A stretch of 51,829 bases of DNA from Microvirga sp. (GCA_031181145.1 JAPSLB010000036.1:1-51829), one strand, 5' to 3'; shown: positions 35,475 through 42,337, numbered from the stretch's first letter. Made by a program: numbers and translations. The notes: a model not told the origin generated them from the letters alone.

Positions 35475-35753
35475 ATGGGTAAGAAGAGGCACACAGCCGA
35501 GGAGATCGTTTCCAAGCTGCGGCAGGTGGACGTGCTGACGGCGCAAGGCCGGACTGTGGCAGAGGCCATCCGGCAGATTGGCGTGACGGAGGTCACGTAC
35601 TACGGGTGGCGTAACGAGTACGGTGGGCTCAAGTCGGATCAAGTCAAACGCCTCAAGGAGCTGGAGATGGAGAACGTTAGATTGCGTCGGGCCGTCTCCG
35701 ATCTCACTTTGGAGAAGCTGATCCTGACAGAGGCTGCCTCGGGAAACTGGTAA
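35475..35753 (+). CDS. IS3 family transposase OrfA
   Basis: A 92-residue helix-turn-helix protein: KRHTAEEIVSKLRQVDVLTA, EAIRQIGVTEVTYYGWRNEY, then a leucine-zipper part LKELEMENVRLRRAVSDLTL. It binds the IS ends and is fused to OrfB by a -1 frameshift before its stop codon in normal IS3 elements. Ribosome site GGAGGACTGAAG. Confidence 0.92.
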   Translation: MGKKRHTAEEIVSKLRQVDVLTAQGRTVAEAIRQIGVTEVTYYGWRNEYGGLKSDQVKRLKELEMENVRLRRAVSDLTLEKLILTEAASGNW

Positions 35754-36610
35754 GCCCCGCCCGCCGTCGCGCCTGTGTAGATCATGTGATCGCCAAGTAC
35801 GGCGTCTCAGAACGGCTGGCCTGCCGGGTTCTGGGCCAGCACCGCTCCACCCAGCGCAAGATCCCAAGAGAGCCGGAGGATGAGGCGGCGCTGACAGCCG
35901 ACATCATCGCTCTGGCTCGCCAGTACGGCCGCTATGGCTACCGGAGGATCACCGCCCTGCTGCGGCAGGCCGGCTGGTGGGTGAACAAGAAGCGGGTCGA
36001 GCGGATCTGGCGACGGGAGGGGCTGAAGGTGCCGCAGAAACAACCGAAAAAGGGACGGCTTTGGCTCAACGGCGGATCCTGCATCCGGCTGCGGCCCAGG
36101 TATCCTAATCACGTCTGGAGCTACGACTTCGTCGAGGACCGCACGCATGACGGGCGCAAGTTCCGCATGCTCAACATCATTGACGAGTTCGCGCGTGAAT
36201 GCTTGGCCATCAGAGTGAGCCGGAAGCTGAAAGCCGTTGATGTGATCGACGTGCTCTCAGATCTGTGCATCCTGCGCGGTATTCCGGGCGATGTTCGTTC
36301 CGATAACGGATCCGAGTTCGTGGCTAAAGCCGTGCGTGAGTGGATCGCGGCTGTGGGAGCCAGGACGGCTTACATCGAACCCGGCAGCCCGTGGGAGAAC
36401 GGCTACTGCGAGAGCTTCAACTCCAAGCCTCGAGATGAACTGCTGAAAGGAGAGGTCTTCTACACCCTGCGGGAGGCGCAGGTGATCATTGAGAACTGGC
36501 GCCGGCATTACAACACGGTGCGCCCGCACTCATCTCTGGGCTACCGACCGCCCGCACCAGAGGTTCTGGTCTCGGCTTCTAAGCTGGTGCCCAGACCAAC
36601 GCTGAATTAA
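35744..36610 (+). CDS. IS3 family transposase OrfB (DDE integrase core)
   Basis: The frame is open from 35744 (KLVSPARRRACVDHVIAKYG), i.e. -1 relative to orfA, overlapping its last codons; the first possible free start is GTG 35786. The rve core has the catalytic triad in HVWSYDFVEDRTHDGRKF (Asp), GDVRSDNGSEFVAKAV (Asp) and SPWENGYCESFNSK (Glu), and ends in RRHYNTVRPHSSLGYRPPAP. About 288 residues, full family length and no internal stop, so probably active when made as an OrfAB fusion. Confidence 0.92.
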   Translation, partial: KLVSPARRRACVDHVIAKYGVSERLACRVLGQHRSTQRKIPREPEDEAALTADIIALARQYGRYGYRRITALLRQAGWWVNKKRVERIWRREGLKVPQKQPKKGRLWLNGGSCIRLRPRYPNHVWSYDFVEDRTHDGRKFRMLNIIDEFARECLAIRVSRKLKAVDVIDVLSDLCILRGIPGDVRSDNGSEFVAKAVREWIAAVGARTAYIEPGSPWENGYCESFNSKPRDELLKGEVFYTLREAQVIIENWRRHYNTVRPHSSLGYRPPAPEVLVSASKLVPRPTLN

Positions 36611-36631
36611 CATCACACCCGGATCACCCCC

Positions 36632-37033
36632 ATGGGGCAGGCCAATGATAGGAAAGCGATTGTCGGGGTCCACGGAGTCATTTTTGAGCAGCCTTTTGAA
36701 AGATATTTCAGCAAGAAAAGAACTCTCTTCCATTTCAGAGAGAAGCTAGCATCAGACACGAGAGACAATCTCATTGGAACGGGTACGATGGCGTTTCATT
36801 CGTCCCGCATAGCCTTTGACTATCGCTCGCTCCCAAGAGGTATGGCTGACATCGGTGTTGCTATAGCAGCGAAGACAGCGGGCGTCGAAATGATTGCCAT
36901 TGCCCGTCCTGCCAAATGGCTGAAACCTATCGTCATAGAAGGTCGGGACGACCGCACCTTATTCGATGAGTTCCAGGACAATGACAAGGAGCACACAGAA
37001 CTGCTGAAACGCCATGGAGATTGGAAACTCTAG
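36632..37033 (+). CDS. Hypothetical protein cut at its 5' end by the IS
   Basis: The frame starts inside the right inverted repeat of the IS, so its ATG at 36632 is probably accidental and the original N-terminus lost. The remaining protein (from about 36645) reads HGVIFEQPFERYFSKKRTLF and later AAKTAGVEMIAIARPAKWLK, ending LLKRHGDWKL, about 130 residues, soluble. No family recognised. The clean composition suggests that it was once a gene. Confidence 0.45.
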   Translation: MGQANDRKAIVGVHGVIFEQPFERYFSKKRTLFHFREKLASDTRDNLIGTGTMAFHSSRIAFDYRSLPRGMADIGVAIAAKTAGVEMIAIARPAKWLKPIVIEGRDDRTLFDEFQDNDKEHTELLKRHGDWKL

Positions 37034-37064
37034 GGGCAAGGTGTTGCAGGAGCTGGAATAGCGC

Positions 37065-37250
37065 CTAGCAGGCTTGCTCGAGAAGCTCAGCGACCGAGTG
37101 GACAGCCTGCTTCGGGAAGTCATTCAGCACCGAAGGGAGTAGGCTCTGCGTCGCCATCATGCCGCCAATCTTCGCTCTGACAGTTGCCCCCCAGGAGATG
37201 CGGCACATCGCTTGGACATCACGCCCCGCTGGCTTAGGTCTGTGGGGCAT
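37065..37250 (-). CDS. 61-residue hypothetical protein
   Basis: Starts MPHRPKPAGRDVQAMCRISW and ends HSVAELLEQAC. It overlaps the end of the zinc-ribbon-like gene by 17 bases, which suggests translational coupling in a minus-strand operon running away from AraC copy 1. No family recognised. Confidence 0.35.
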   Translation of the reverse strand: MPHRPKPAGRDVQAMCRISWGATVRAKIGGMMATQSLLPSVLNDFPKQAVHSVAELLEQAC

Positions 37251-37520
37251 CTTTCTTCGCCTGGTACAGCTTCGCCAGATCCGGGAAAATAGCCCCGCAC
37301 CTCAAAAGGTCCGGCAGATGCTCGCCCGCAACCTGCTTCTGGGCGATCTCACACCCCCACTTGGCCGCGATTTCAAGGCGAAGGCCAGGAAGATCTATAT
37401 CCCCGCCAACCTTCTCGATTAGAGCCGCCTGTCGTATCGGGCGGTCCTGTCGCACCTGTCACAGGCCATATTGATCTTGGGGAGGGGGTAGTCCCGCAAG
37501 AGGACGACGGTGCCACTCAT
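37234..37520 (-). pseudogene. Zinc-ribbon-like small protein, frameshifted
   Basis: The first frame reads MSGTVVLLRDYPLPKINMAC, DRCDRTARYD and soon stops. The next frame continues RQAALIEKVGGDIDLPGLRL, EIAAKWGCEIAQKQ, DLLRCGAIFPDLAKLYQ. Adding one C near 37432-37437 joins them into a protein of about 95 residues with CxxC...C...C, the layout of small Hyphomicrobiales zinc-ribbon proteins with the ending CxAxYPDL. The start has GAGGA upstream and follows the stop of the small gene at 37523 by two bases. Confidence 0.6.
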
Positions 37521-37522
37521 TC

Positions 37523-37756
37523 TTACGTCCTCTTTGTGGAACGGACCTCCTGTAGCCGCTCCACAGTCGCCTTGATCTGTTCGGTGGACCTCAGGCTGCG
37601 CAGAGTTGGCGCGGCAAAGTGTAGAAGGTTACCTCGCCAATCAGGTATGCTTCCTAGGAAAGTCTGAATAGACTTGATTCGCGCAAACCGTGGGCATACG
37701 AACCCGCGAAAACTGTGCCGATCCAACAGCACGGGACGCGGGGGAAAGTGGAACAT
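37523..37756 (-). CDS. Small protein divergent from AraC copy 1
   Basis: The C-terminal end LRSTEQIKATVERLQEVRST is clearly related to GPKSAEQIKTTMERLQVAHA, the end of the 62-residue gene beside AraC copy 2 (40980-41168). The upstream limit is uncertain: ATG at 37756 would overlap the AraC start by nine bases, and the part before about residue 45 looks like antisense of the AraC leader. The shared tail at the same relative place in both AraC modules is the evidence that it is real. Confidence 0.4.
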   Translation of the reverse strand: MFHFPPRPVLLDRHSFRGFVCPRFARIKSIQTFLGSIPDWRGNLLHFAAPTLRSLRSTEQIKATVERLQEVRSTKRT

Positions 37757-38656
37757 CCAGTCAAATTCCTTGATCACCTCAAGGCGAAGCCGACGATCCC
37801 GGCCACACGACCAGGTCTGTTCGCCGCGGTCCCTCCTGAGGCAGGTCCCCGGCTGGCAACCTTCAGGGGCGGGGCGGCGCACTCGACCCGTCCCCCCGGC
37901 GAGCAGACGTTCACCCTACCGGACAATTATGCTGCCGTGATCCTGTCTCCCTCACTGGGAATGGAATCGGGCTTCGCCAGCGGCCGGATGCACAAATTCG
38001 ATGCGCCGGTAGGCATGCTCGTCATCTGTCCGGCGCAGGTAGAGAGCCGGGCAGTCTGGACGGCCCCAAGGGAGAATGTCACCCTTGCGCTTCCGCCCGA
38101 TGCGCTGGCCGATCTAGCTCTGCGGGAGCTGGATCAGGGCAGTGCCATTCTTCGTCCGATCCCGTTCGGGACAGTCGATCAGACGGCGTTGCGCCTTGCT
38201 CGGATGTTGAAGGAGGAACTGTCCGAGGGCGCGGCTGCGAACGAGCTGTATGTCGACGCGCTTATTACGGCGTTCAGCATTCATCTGCTGCGCACCTATG
38301 CCGGGAGTCGCCCGCTCCCGCCGGCGCGGGGCGGTCTACCCGCCGCAAGCGCCAGACGAGTGCGAGAGTTCCTGCATACAAATTTCGCCCGGAAGATCTC
38401 AGTGGCCGATTTGGCGGCCGTATGCGAGCTGTCGCCGGGGCATTTCATTCGGGCCTTTACCCAGACCTTCGAGCAGCCGCCGTATCAATACCTTCTGTAT
38501 TTGCGCCTAGAGGCGGCGGAGCGACTGTTGGTGACGAGTGATTTGAAGATCGCAGATATTGCTCTTCTGAGCGGGTTCTCGAACCAGAGCCACCTAACCT
38601 CGGCCATGGGGCGATACAAAGGCACAACACCCGCCCAGATCCGCGCAAGGCGATAA
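37748..38656 (+). CDS. AraC family regulator, copy 1
   Basis: A 302-residue protein. The C-terminal 100 residues carry two helix-turn-helix units: RKISVADLAAVCELSPGHFI, then LKIADIALLSGFSNQSHLTS with the closing RYKGTTPAQIRARR. The N-terminal sensing part has no recognised fold. It is about half identical to copy 2 at 41266-42174 (for example ELYVDALITAFSIHLLRTYA against ELYVDSLITLFGIHLLRTYA). GTG at 37748 is chosen since VEHPVKFLDHLK aligns with MDHPAKFLNQLK of copy 2; ATG 37715 is in frame but outside the alignment. The effector is unknown. Its 3' end joins the conserved 105-bp block. Confidence 0.88.
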   Translation: MEHPVKFLDHLKAKPTIPATRPGLFAAVPPEAGPRLATFRGGAAHSTRPPGEQTFTLPDNYAAVILSPSLGMESGFASGRMHKFDAPVGMLVICPAQVESRAVWTAPRENVTLALPPDALADLALRELDQGSAILRPIPFGTVDQTALRLARMLKEELSEGAAANELYVDALITAFSIHLLRTYAGSRPLPPARGGLPAASARRVREFLHTNFARKISVADLAAVCELSPGHFIRAFTQTFEQPPYQYLLYLRLEAAERLLVTSDLKIADIALLSGFSNQSHLTSAMGRYKGTTPAQIRARR

Positions 38657-38755
38657 AACTCCCGGCCCTATGGAATCCGCCATTCCTCAGACCAGGTGTT
38701 GACGGGCTGGCCGGTGATCTCGGAGATGTCGGTGGTGTCGCGGGAATAGGTCATG
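38651..38755. repeat. Highly conserved 105-bp block, copy 1
   Basis: Begins at the last base pair of the AraC coding region and matches 42169-42273 at 97 of 105 positions with no gap, while the AraC genes in front have diverged far more. It contains the 28-codon frame listed separately. A 25-base piece of its far end recurs at 39047-39071. Confidence 0.9.
38668..38754 (-). CDS. 28-residue micro-ORF, copy 1
   Basis: Starts MTYSRDTTDISEITGQ and ends PVNTWSEEWRIP. It converges on AraC copy 1, stop codon 11 bases from the AraC stop. Compared with the copy at 42186-42272, the peptide differs at only two residues (D/A, I/L), and several base changes are silent. No hydrophobic segment. It could be the N-terminal stub of a longer family continuing after EEWR, or a true micropeptide; no ribosome site is convincing. 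Confidence 0.45.
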   Translation of the reverse strand: MTYSRDTTDISEITGQPVNTWSEEWRIP

Positions 38756-38783
38756 GTTGGCGATGCTTAATCTGAGGGCGCGA

Positions 38784-39029
38784 TCAGCCCCGCTGGACTC
38801 GCCTCTTAATCCATCTGAAAGCTGCGGTGATGAGTGGGAGCAGGATCGCTCCAGCGAGTGCGCTGCCTCCGATCTCGATTAATCCATGCAGAAAGGGATT
38901 GCCCGCGAGGGGTTCGTACTTAGCAAAGTGCTGGAAGTGCAGTGCAAAACCTACCAATGCACCAAGGATAACCCCGATCGTAATGCTGGCACGGTCCCTG
39001 AATTGGTCTCTTTCAGGATAATGTTTCAT
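38784..39029 (-). CDS. 81-residue membrane protein
   Basis: Starts MKHYPERDQFRDRASITIGV. Two hydrophobic helices (about 15-34 and 54-73) and a basic end (RWIKRRVQRG), giving a hairpin with both ends probably in the cytoplasm. A truncated copy of the MTYSRDTT micro-ORF ends 12 bases before its start, in the same direction, like a leader peptide. No recognised family. Confidence 0.55.
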   Translation of the reverse strand: MKHYPERDQFRDRASITIGVILGALVGFALHFQHFAKYEPLAGNPFLHGLIEIGGSALAGAILLPLITAAFRWIKRRVQRG

Positions 39030-39041
39030 TTAAGTGCGTCT

Positions 39042-39068
39042 TTAGGTGGTATCGCGGGAGTAGGTCAT
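39042..39068 (-). other. Truncated micro-ORF, third copy
   Basis: Encodes only MTYSRDTT before a stop. The 25 bases 39047-39071 match 42251-42275 at all but one position. It directly precedes the 81-residue membrane protein gene. Confidence 0.55.
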
Positions 39069-39102
39069 GCCCTGCATATGGCAGGGAAGGGTGAAGAGGG
39101 GG

Positions 39103-39459
39103 TTATCCCCCCTCCAGTGGAAACCTGTCCTTAAAGCGCACGATGTGGTGACCCAGCATTGCCGCGAACAGTCGAAGAAGAAAGGCCTCGTTGGACTCTT
39201 CTGGTGGCGACCGGTGCCCTGACACAGTTTCCGTCCAGGGCCGGCTCCGCATCAGAAACTCATAGCGTCCTTCCGCCTCGTCAGCAAACTTCATGCGTTC
39301 TTCATTTGTCATGTTGGCATTCTTTTTGACCGCCCGAATCAGCAGGTGTTCATGCCGAGTCGGGGATACCTCCCAAAAGGTTGTCTTCAACAATCGCTTA
39401 TCTATTCCTCCTCTACCGGAAGAGAGGGGAGGCATGGCCACACCTTTTTTGGAGGCCAT
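39103..39459 (-). CDS. Hypothetical protein
   Basis: Up to 118 residues from ATG 39459, which has an excellent ribosome site (GGGAGGGAG) provided by the 43-base dispersed repeat; a start at 39312 (MTNEERMKFADEAEGRYEFL) would give 69 residues with a weaker site. The C-terminal part, NEAFLLRLFAAMLGHHIVRF, is helical. The first 50 residues look less natural, so the shorter form may be the ancestral one with new upstream sequence attached. No family recognised. Confidence 0.45.
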   Translation of the reverse strand: MASKKGVAMPPLSSGRGGIDKRLLKTTFWEVSPTRHEHLLIRAVKKNANMTNEERMKFADEAEGRYEFLMRSRPWTETVSGHRSPPEESNEAFLLRLFAAMLGHHIVRFKDRFPLEGG

Positions 39460-39462
39460 TCA

Positions 39463-39505
39463 CTCCCTCCCATCCAGAGCAAGGGGAGAGGTGAGGGCGG
39501 TGTCG
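39463..39505. repeat. 43-bp dispersed repeat, copy 1
   Basis: Matches 43720-43762 at 41 of 43 positions. Read on the minus strand it ends in GGATGGGAGGGAG, which serves as ribosome site for the gene at 39103-39459. From here to the VOC gene (39745) no convincing gene is seen; a 23-codon plus-strand frame (39564-39635, MEPDSVSFER) is doubtful. Confidence 0.75.
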
Positions 39506-39744
39506 TCCCCCTCTTCCAGCAGGGAAGCGGTTGTGTAAGATCGAAGTTCGCGAAAGGCCGTTTATGGAACCGGATAGCGTGTCGTTTGAGCGTATTCGGA
39601 AGAATACGCAGCTGGCAGTCGGGGAAGCCTCGTAAAAGATCAGTAGAACCTGCCTTTGACAGGCACCAAGCAGCCGTAGATCTACTTGCAAATACTAACT
39701 ACGCGATTCCCTCCTGGCGCAGAGGAGGATAGCGAGTGGAGGGG

Positions 39745-40113
39745 TTAGGCCTCGGGTTTGTGGCAAACCATTTCGATGTTGTGCCCGTCCGGACCAATGA
39801 CGAAAGCTGCATAGTAGTTCGCGTGGTAGTGCGGGCGCAGACCAGGCCCACCATTGTCTTTGCCACCCGCCTCTAGAGCCGCGCGATAGAAAGTTTCGAC
39901 CTGCTGGCGGTTCTCGGCAGTGAACGCCAAGTGAAGATGCGCCGGTTTCTCCTCAGTTTGGTACAGGCACAATGAAGCCTTACCCTTGGGGCTAAGCTCA
40001 ACACCCAACGGTCCCTCCCATACAACAGCTACGCCGAGCGGTTCGAGTGCCTTGAGGAAGAACGCTTTGCTCGCGGCAAAGTCGCTGACTCCGAATTTGA
40101 CGTGGTCAAACAT
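39745..40113 (-). CDS. VOC family (glyoxalase/bleomycin-resistance fold) protein
   Basis: A 122-residue protein with two beta-alpha-beta-beta-beta modules. It opens MFDHVKFGVSDFAASKAFFL and later shows HLHLAFTAENRQQVETFYRA, GLRPHYHANYYAAFVIGPDG, HNIEMVCHK. The metal-site His and Glu near the ends of each module (His 4; HLHLAF; HNIE) are present. Members include dioxygenases, glyoxalases and drug-binding proteins; the substrate here is unknown. The start at 40113 has AGGAG seven bases upstream. Probably island cargo. Confidence 0.9.
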   Translation of the reverse strand: MFDHVKFGVSDFAASKAFFLKALEPLGVAVVWEGPLGVELSPKGKASLCLYQTEEKPAHLHLAFTAENRQQVETFYRAALEAGGKDNGGPGLRPHYHANYYAAFVIGPDGHNIEMVCHKPEA

Positions 40114-40257
40114 GAGTTCTCCTGAAGTGTCTGGGCCTGCGCGAGGCCTAGTATCCGCTACCCTGATGTACATCAATGGACTTGGTGGCACAGAATTGGG
40201 CTGTGTAGCTGAGGTAGGCTCCTAAAGGCGATTTTCGCGGAACGGGCCTTATGGAAC

Positions 40258-40455
40258 TCATGTTGGTGGTGCCGCCCTCCAAGCCGTAAGAGGGGCGGGA
40301 AGGGTCTCGGGGTAGATATCGTCCTCGATCTCCTCGCAGCCTATGCCTTCCCCGCCGCAGGTGTCGCACTCGTCCCAATCGTCTTCCTCAGGAGCAAGGG
40401 GGGATTGGCACGCCGAGCAGACAGGACCGAAGGGTGTACGGATGACGTGGCTCAT
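40258..40455 (-). CDS. 65-residue zinc-ribbon protein
   Basis: Starts MSHVIRTPFGPVCSACQSPL. Two CxxC pairs (CSAC and CDTC in DDWDECDTCGGEGIGC) make a zinc ribbon or rubredoxin-like knuckle, followed by an acidic stretch and the tail LPAPLTAWRAAPPT. Its leader (40456-40487) is the same 31-base repeat as that of the ASCH-like gene, with stop/start overlap ATGA. A fragment of its 3' end recurs near 45630-45665. Confidence 0.65.
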   Translation of the reverse strand: MSHVIRTPFGPVCSACQSPLAPEEDDWDECDTCGGEGIGCEEIEDDIYPETLPAPLTAWRAAPPT

Positions 40456-40667
40456 CCCGTCTCTCCTGCCTTTGAGGGGGAGAGGGCGGAACGGGCGCGT
40501 TGCCATGCTCCGCTATGACCACTCCCGCATTCCTGGCATTCTTCGGCGAAGTCGTGGGTTAAAAGCTTCCCCAGCGCCTTGCGGGAAGTGGCGTTCTCAC
40601 CCCCGATTTTTTCGCACTCTGCCTGGGAGGCGGCCCTCTGGATCGTTCTTCCCCAGGTCCTTGCCAT
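40452..40667 (-). CDS. Small protein coupled to the zinc-ribbon gene
   Basis: About 71 residues starting MARTWGRTIQRAASQAEC, with CQECGSGHSG in the middle and ending ALSPSKAGETG. Its stop overlaps the zinc-ribbon start. It partly overlaps the micro-ORF at 40597-40716 in another frame, so at least one of the two is not read as drawn. A fusion of both by an earlier frameshift is possible. Confidence 0.35.
   Translation of the reverse strand: MARTWGRTIQRAASQAECEKIGGENATSRKALGKLLTHDFAEECQECGSGHSGAWQRARSALSPSKAGETG
40456..40487 (-). repeat. Leader repeat, copy 2
   Basis: See 26371-26402. It carries the ribosome site AGGAGAGACGG directly before the zinc-ribbon ATG. Confidence 0.8.
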
Positions 40668-40716
40668 AGACCCAGAGAAAGGCTTCGATGGGGTCTATGG
40701 AGGGATCGTCGCTCAA
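40597..40716 (-). CDS. 39-residue micro-ORF of the DDP-IEAF family, copy 1
   Basis: From TTG 40716 reads LSDDPSIDPIEAFLWVYGKD and ends VRKNRG. It is related to MTDDPFIDLIEAFMWIYNKQ at 43609-43698: the motif DDPxIDxIEAFxWxY is shared and the bases agree closely. It overlaps the frame at 40452-40667. The 263 bases upstream to 40979 show no other gene apart from the 17-codon frame at 40930. Confidence 0.4.
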   Translation of the reverse strand: MSDDPSIDPIEAFLWVYGKDLGKNDPEGRLPGRVRKNRG

Positions 40717-40929
40717 GGCCCCATCTTAGGGCTGTTTATCGTTCTTGGGAGGGTTCGCACCGTGCGCGGCGCTATGGTTTTTCCACCGCCCTACCCTTTT
40801 CAGCACGCCGCTCGCCCCTCTACACGACAAGGATGGCCGATCTTCCCCATGTGGCCTAATAGAAAAGCGCCACGAGGGCGCTCTCAAGGGAACGGCCGTA
40901 GGGGCAGATAAAGGGCCGTTGGAGTAGGT

Positions 40930-40983
40930 TTACGCTAGATAGCCCGCACGATCAGTCGGATAGTCGACCAACCCGTTGATCAT
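40930..40983 (-). other. 17-codon frame coupled to the AraC-2 small gene
   Basis: Encodes MINGLVDYPTDRAGYLA. Its ATG overlaps the TGA of the 62-residue gene (ATGA). It may be a truncated successor of the zinc-ribbon-like gene that follows the same small gene in module 1. Confidence 0.3.
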
Positions 40984-41168
40984 GAGCGCTGGGCATGTGC
41001 GACCTGCAGCCGCTCCATTGTCGTTTTGATCTGCTCGGCAGACTTGGGCCCACGAATGGCGATCACGCCCCGGTCGATGGTCTTCCCGGTCTCGTCCTTC
41101 CGGCCATTGAAGAACGCATCCCGCTGCTGCACCAGGCGAGCCTTGCGCGAGGTTGGGTTTTTCTCCAT
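40980..41168 (-). CDS. 62-residue protein divergent from AraC copy 2
   Basis: Starts MEKNPTSRKARLVQQRDAFF, basic and helical, ending in the tail AEQIKTTMERLQVAHAQRS, which is shared with the small gene beside AraC copy 1. It lies 97 bases upstream of AraC copy 2, reading away from it, a natural target for the regulator. No family recognised. Confidence 0.5.
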   Translation of the reverse strand: MEKNPTSRKARLVQQRDAFFNGRKDETGKTIDRGVIAIRGPKSAEQIKTTMERLQVAHAQRS

Positions 41169-41265
41169 GTGGTAAGACAGGTATTCCCCGCCTAGGAGAT
41201 CAGCTGCCTAAGATGCTGACCCGGAAATCAGAACGCGGGGCAAACACTGACGGTGCAGGGGCGCA

Positions 41266-42174
41266 ATGGATCATCCAGCCAAGTTCCTCAATCAGCTCAA
41301 AGCGGGGATTTATAGCAAAGGCAGAGATCCGAGGCTCCTCGATGCCATCCCGCAGGAGGCAGGTCCAAGGCGGATAACCTTCAGGGGTGGGGCCGTGCAT
41401 TGTGTTCGCCCGCCACACTCCGAAGTCTTGCGACCGACGAGCCACCTTGTGTCCGTGACACTCGCTCCCACTCGCGACATGGAGGCTGGGTATGGCGGCG
41501 GGCGACTACAAAAGTTCGATGCTCTGCGGGGGATGATCGAGATCAATCCCGCTAATCTGGAAAGCACCTGGCATTCGCCGGATGCTGCTAATTACGTCCA
41601 CATTGCCCTCCCACCCCAGACGCTGCTGGAATTGGCAGAGCAAGAACTCGATAGGGGCAGCATTGATCTCCAGCCGATCCCCTTTGGGACTGTGGACCGG
41701 AAGGCTCTTTATCTCGCCCAAATGCTGAAAGCCGAGTTGTCGGAGAGGGAGGCTGCAAACGAACTCTATGTCGACTCCCTGATTACCTTGTTTGGCATTC
41801 ACCTGCTGCGCACGTATGCCAGTTCCGGTAAGGCTCTCAAGGTTAAGGGAGGCCTGCCGCCGCACAAGGCCAGACGAGTGCGGGACTATCTCCAGGAAAA
41901 TCTCTCCCGCAAGGTGTCAGTGGTCGACCTGGCGACCCTGTGCGAGCTCTCGCCGGGGCGCTTCATCAAGGCCTTCAGCACTTCCTTCGGGCAATCCCCT
42001 CACCAGTACCTGCTCCACCTGCGGCTGAGTGCAGCTGAGCTAATGTTGGTCGGGAGTGACCTCGCGATCACAGAGGTTGCACATCTGAGCGGGTTCTCCA
42101 GCCAGAGCCACCTGACTGCAACCATGAGGCGGTACAAAAACACAACACCAGCCCAGATCCGTGCGAGCCGATAA
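41266..42174 (+). CDS. AraC family regulator, copy 2
   Basis: A 302-residue paralogue of 37748-38656. Helix-turn-helix units: RKVSVVDLATLCELSPGRFI and LAITEVAHLSGFSSQSHLTA, ending RYKNTTPAQIRASR. N-terminal opening MDHPAKFLNQLK, then EAGPRRITFRGGAVHCVRPP. The start ATG at 41266 fixes the start of copy 1. The region between it and the divergent small gene (41169-41265) should hold an operator. The effector is unknown. Confidence 0.9.
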   Translation: MDHPAKFLNQLKAGIYSKGRDPRLLDAIPQEAGPRRITFRGGAVHCVRPPHSEVLRPTSHLVSVTLAPTRDMEAGYGGGRLQKFDALRGMIEINPANLESTWHSPDAANYVHIALPPQTLLELAEQELDRGSIDLQPIPFGTVDRKALYLAQMLKAELSEREAANELYVDSLITLFGIHLLRTYASSGKALKVKGGLPPHKARRVRDYLQENLSRKVSVVDLATLCELSPGRFIKAFSTSFGQSPHQYLLHLRLSAAELMLVGSDLAITEVAHLSGFSSQSHLTATMRRYKNTTPAQIRASR

Positions 42175-42273
42175 AACTCCCGGCCTTATGGGATCCGCCA
42201 TTCCTCAGACCAGGTGTTGACGGGCTGGCCGGTGAGTTCGGAGATAGCTGTGGTGTCGCGGGAGTAGGTCATG
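42169..42273. repeat. Highly conserved 105-bp block, copy 2
   Basis: Matches 38651-38755 at 97 of 105 positions, again starting at the AraC stop codon and ending just beyond the micro-ORF start. Confidence 0.9.
42186..42272 (-). CDS. 28-residue micro-ORF, copy 2
   Basis: Starts MTYSRDTTAISELTGQ and ends PVNTWSEEWRIP, same length as copy 1. TAT/TAC, GAG/GAA and ATT/ATC changes between the copies are silent. It converges on AraC copy 2. Confidence 0.45.
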   Translation of the reverse strand: MTYSRDTTAISELTGQPVNTWSEEWRIP

Positions 42274-42337
42274 CCGGGAAGTATAGCATAGAAAAGTAAT
42301 GAGTGGCTTTAGTGAGCGGCTCCAAGGCTATACTCAG

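Larger units (their letters stand above)
35411..36644 (+). mobile_element. IS3 family insertion sequence (IS407-like group)
   Basis: A complete-looking 1,234-bp element. Imperfect terminal inverted repeats of 25 bases at 35411-35435 (TGGTCTGCC...GTGATCC) and 36620-36644 agree at 17 positions. It holds orfA and orfB in different frames. The flanking 3-5 bases (CGCC on the left, ATGA on the right) do not form a target duplication, which suggests a deletion or recombination after insertion. Confidence 0.82.

Noticed and set aside
36588..36597. GGTGCCCAGA in the IS3 region as a possible internal att site
   Set aside because: Only ten bases agree (inverted) with the tRNA end, and the position is inside the orfB coding region.
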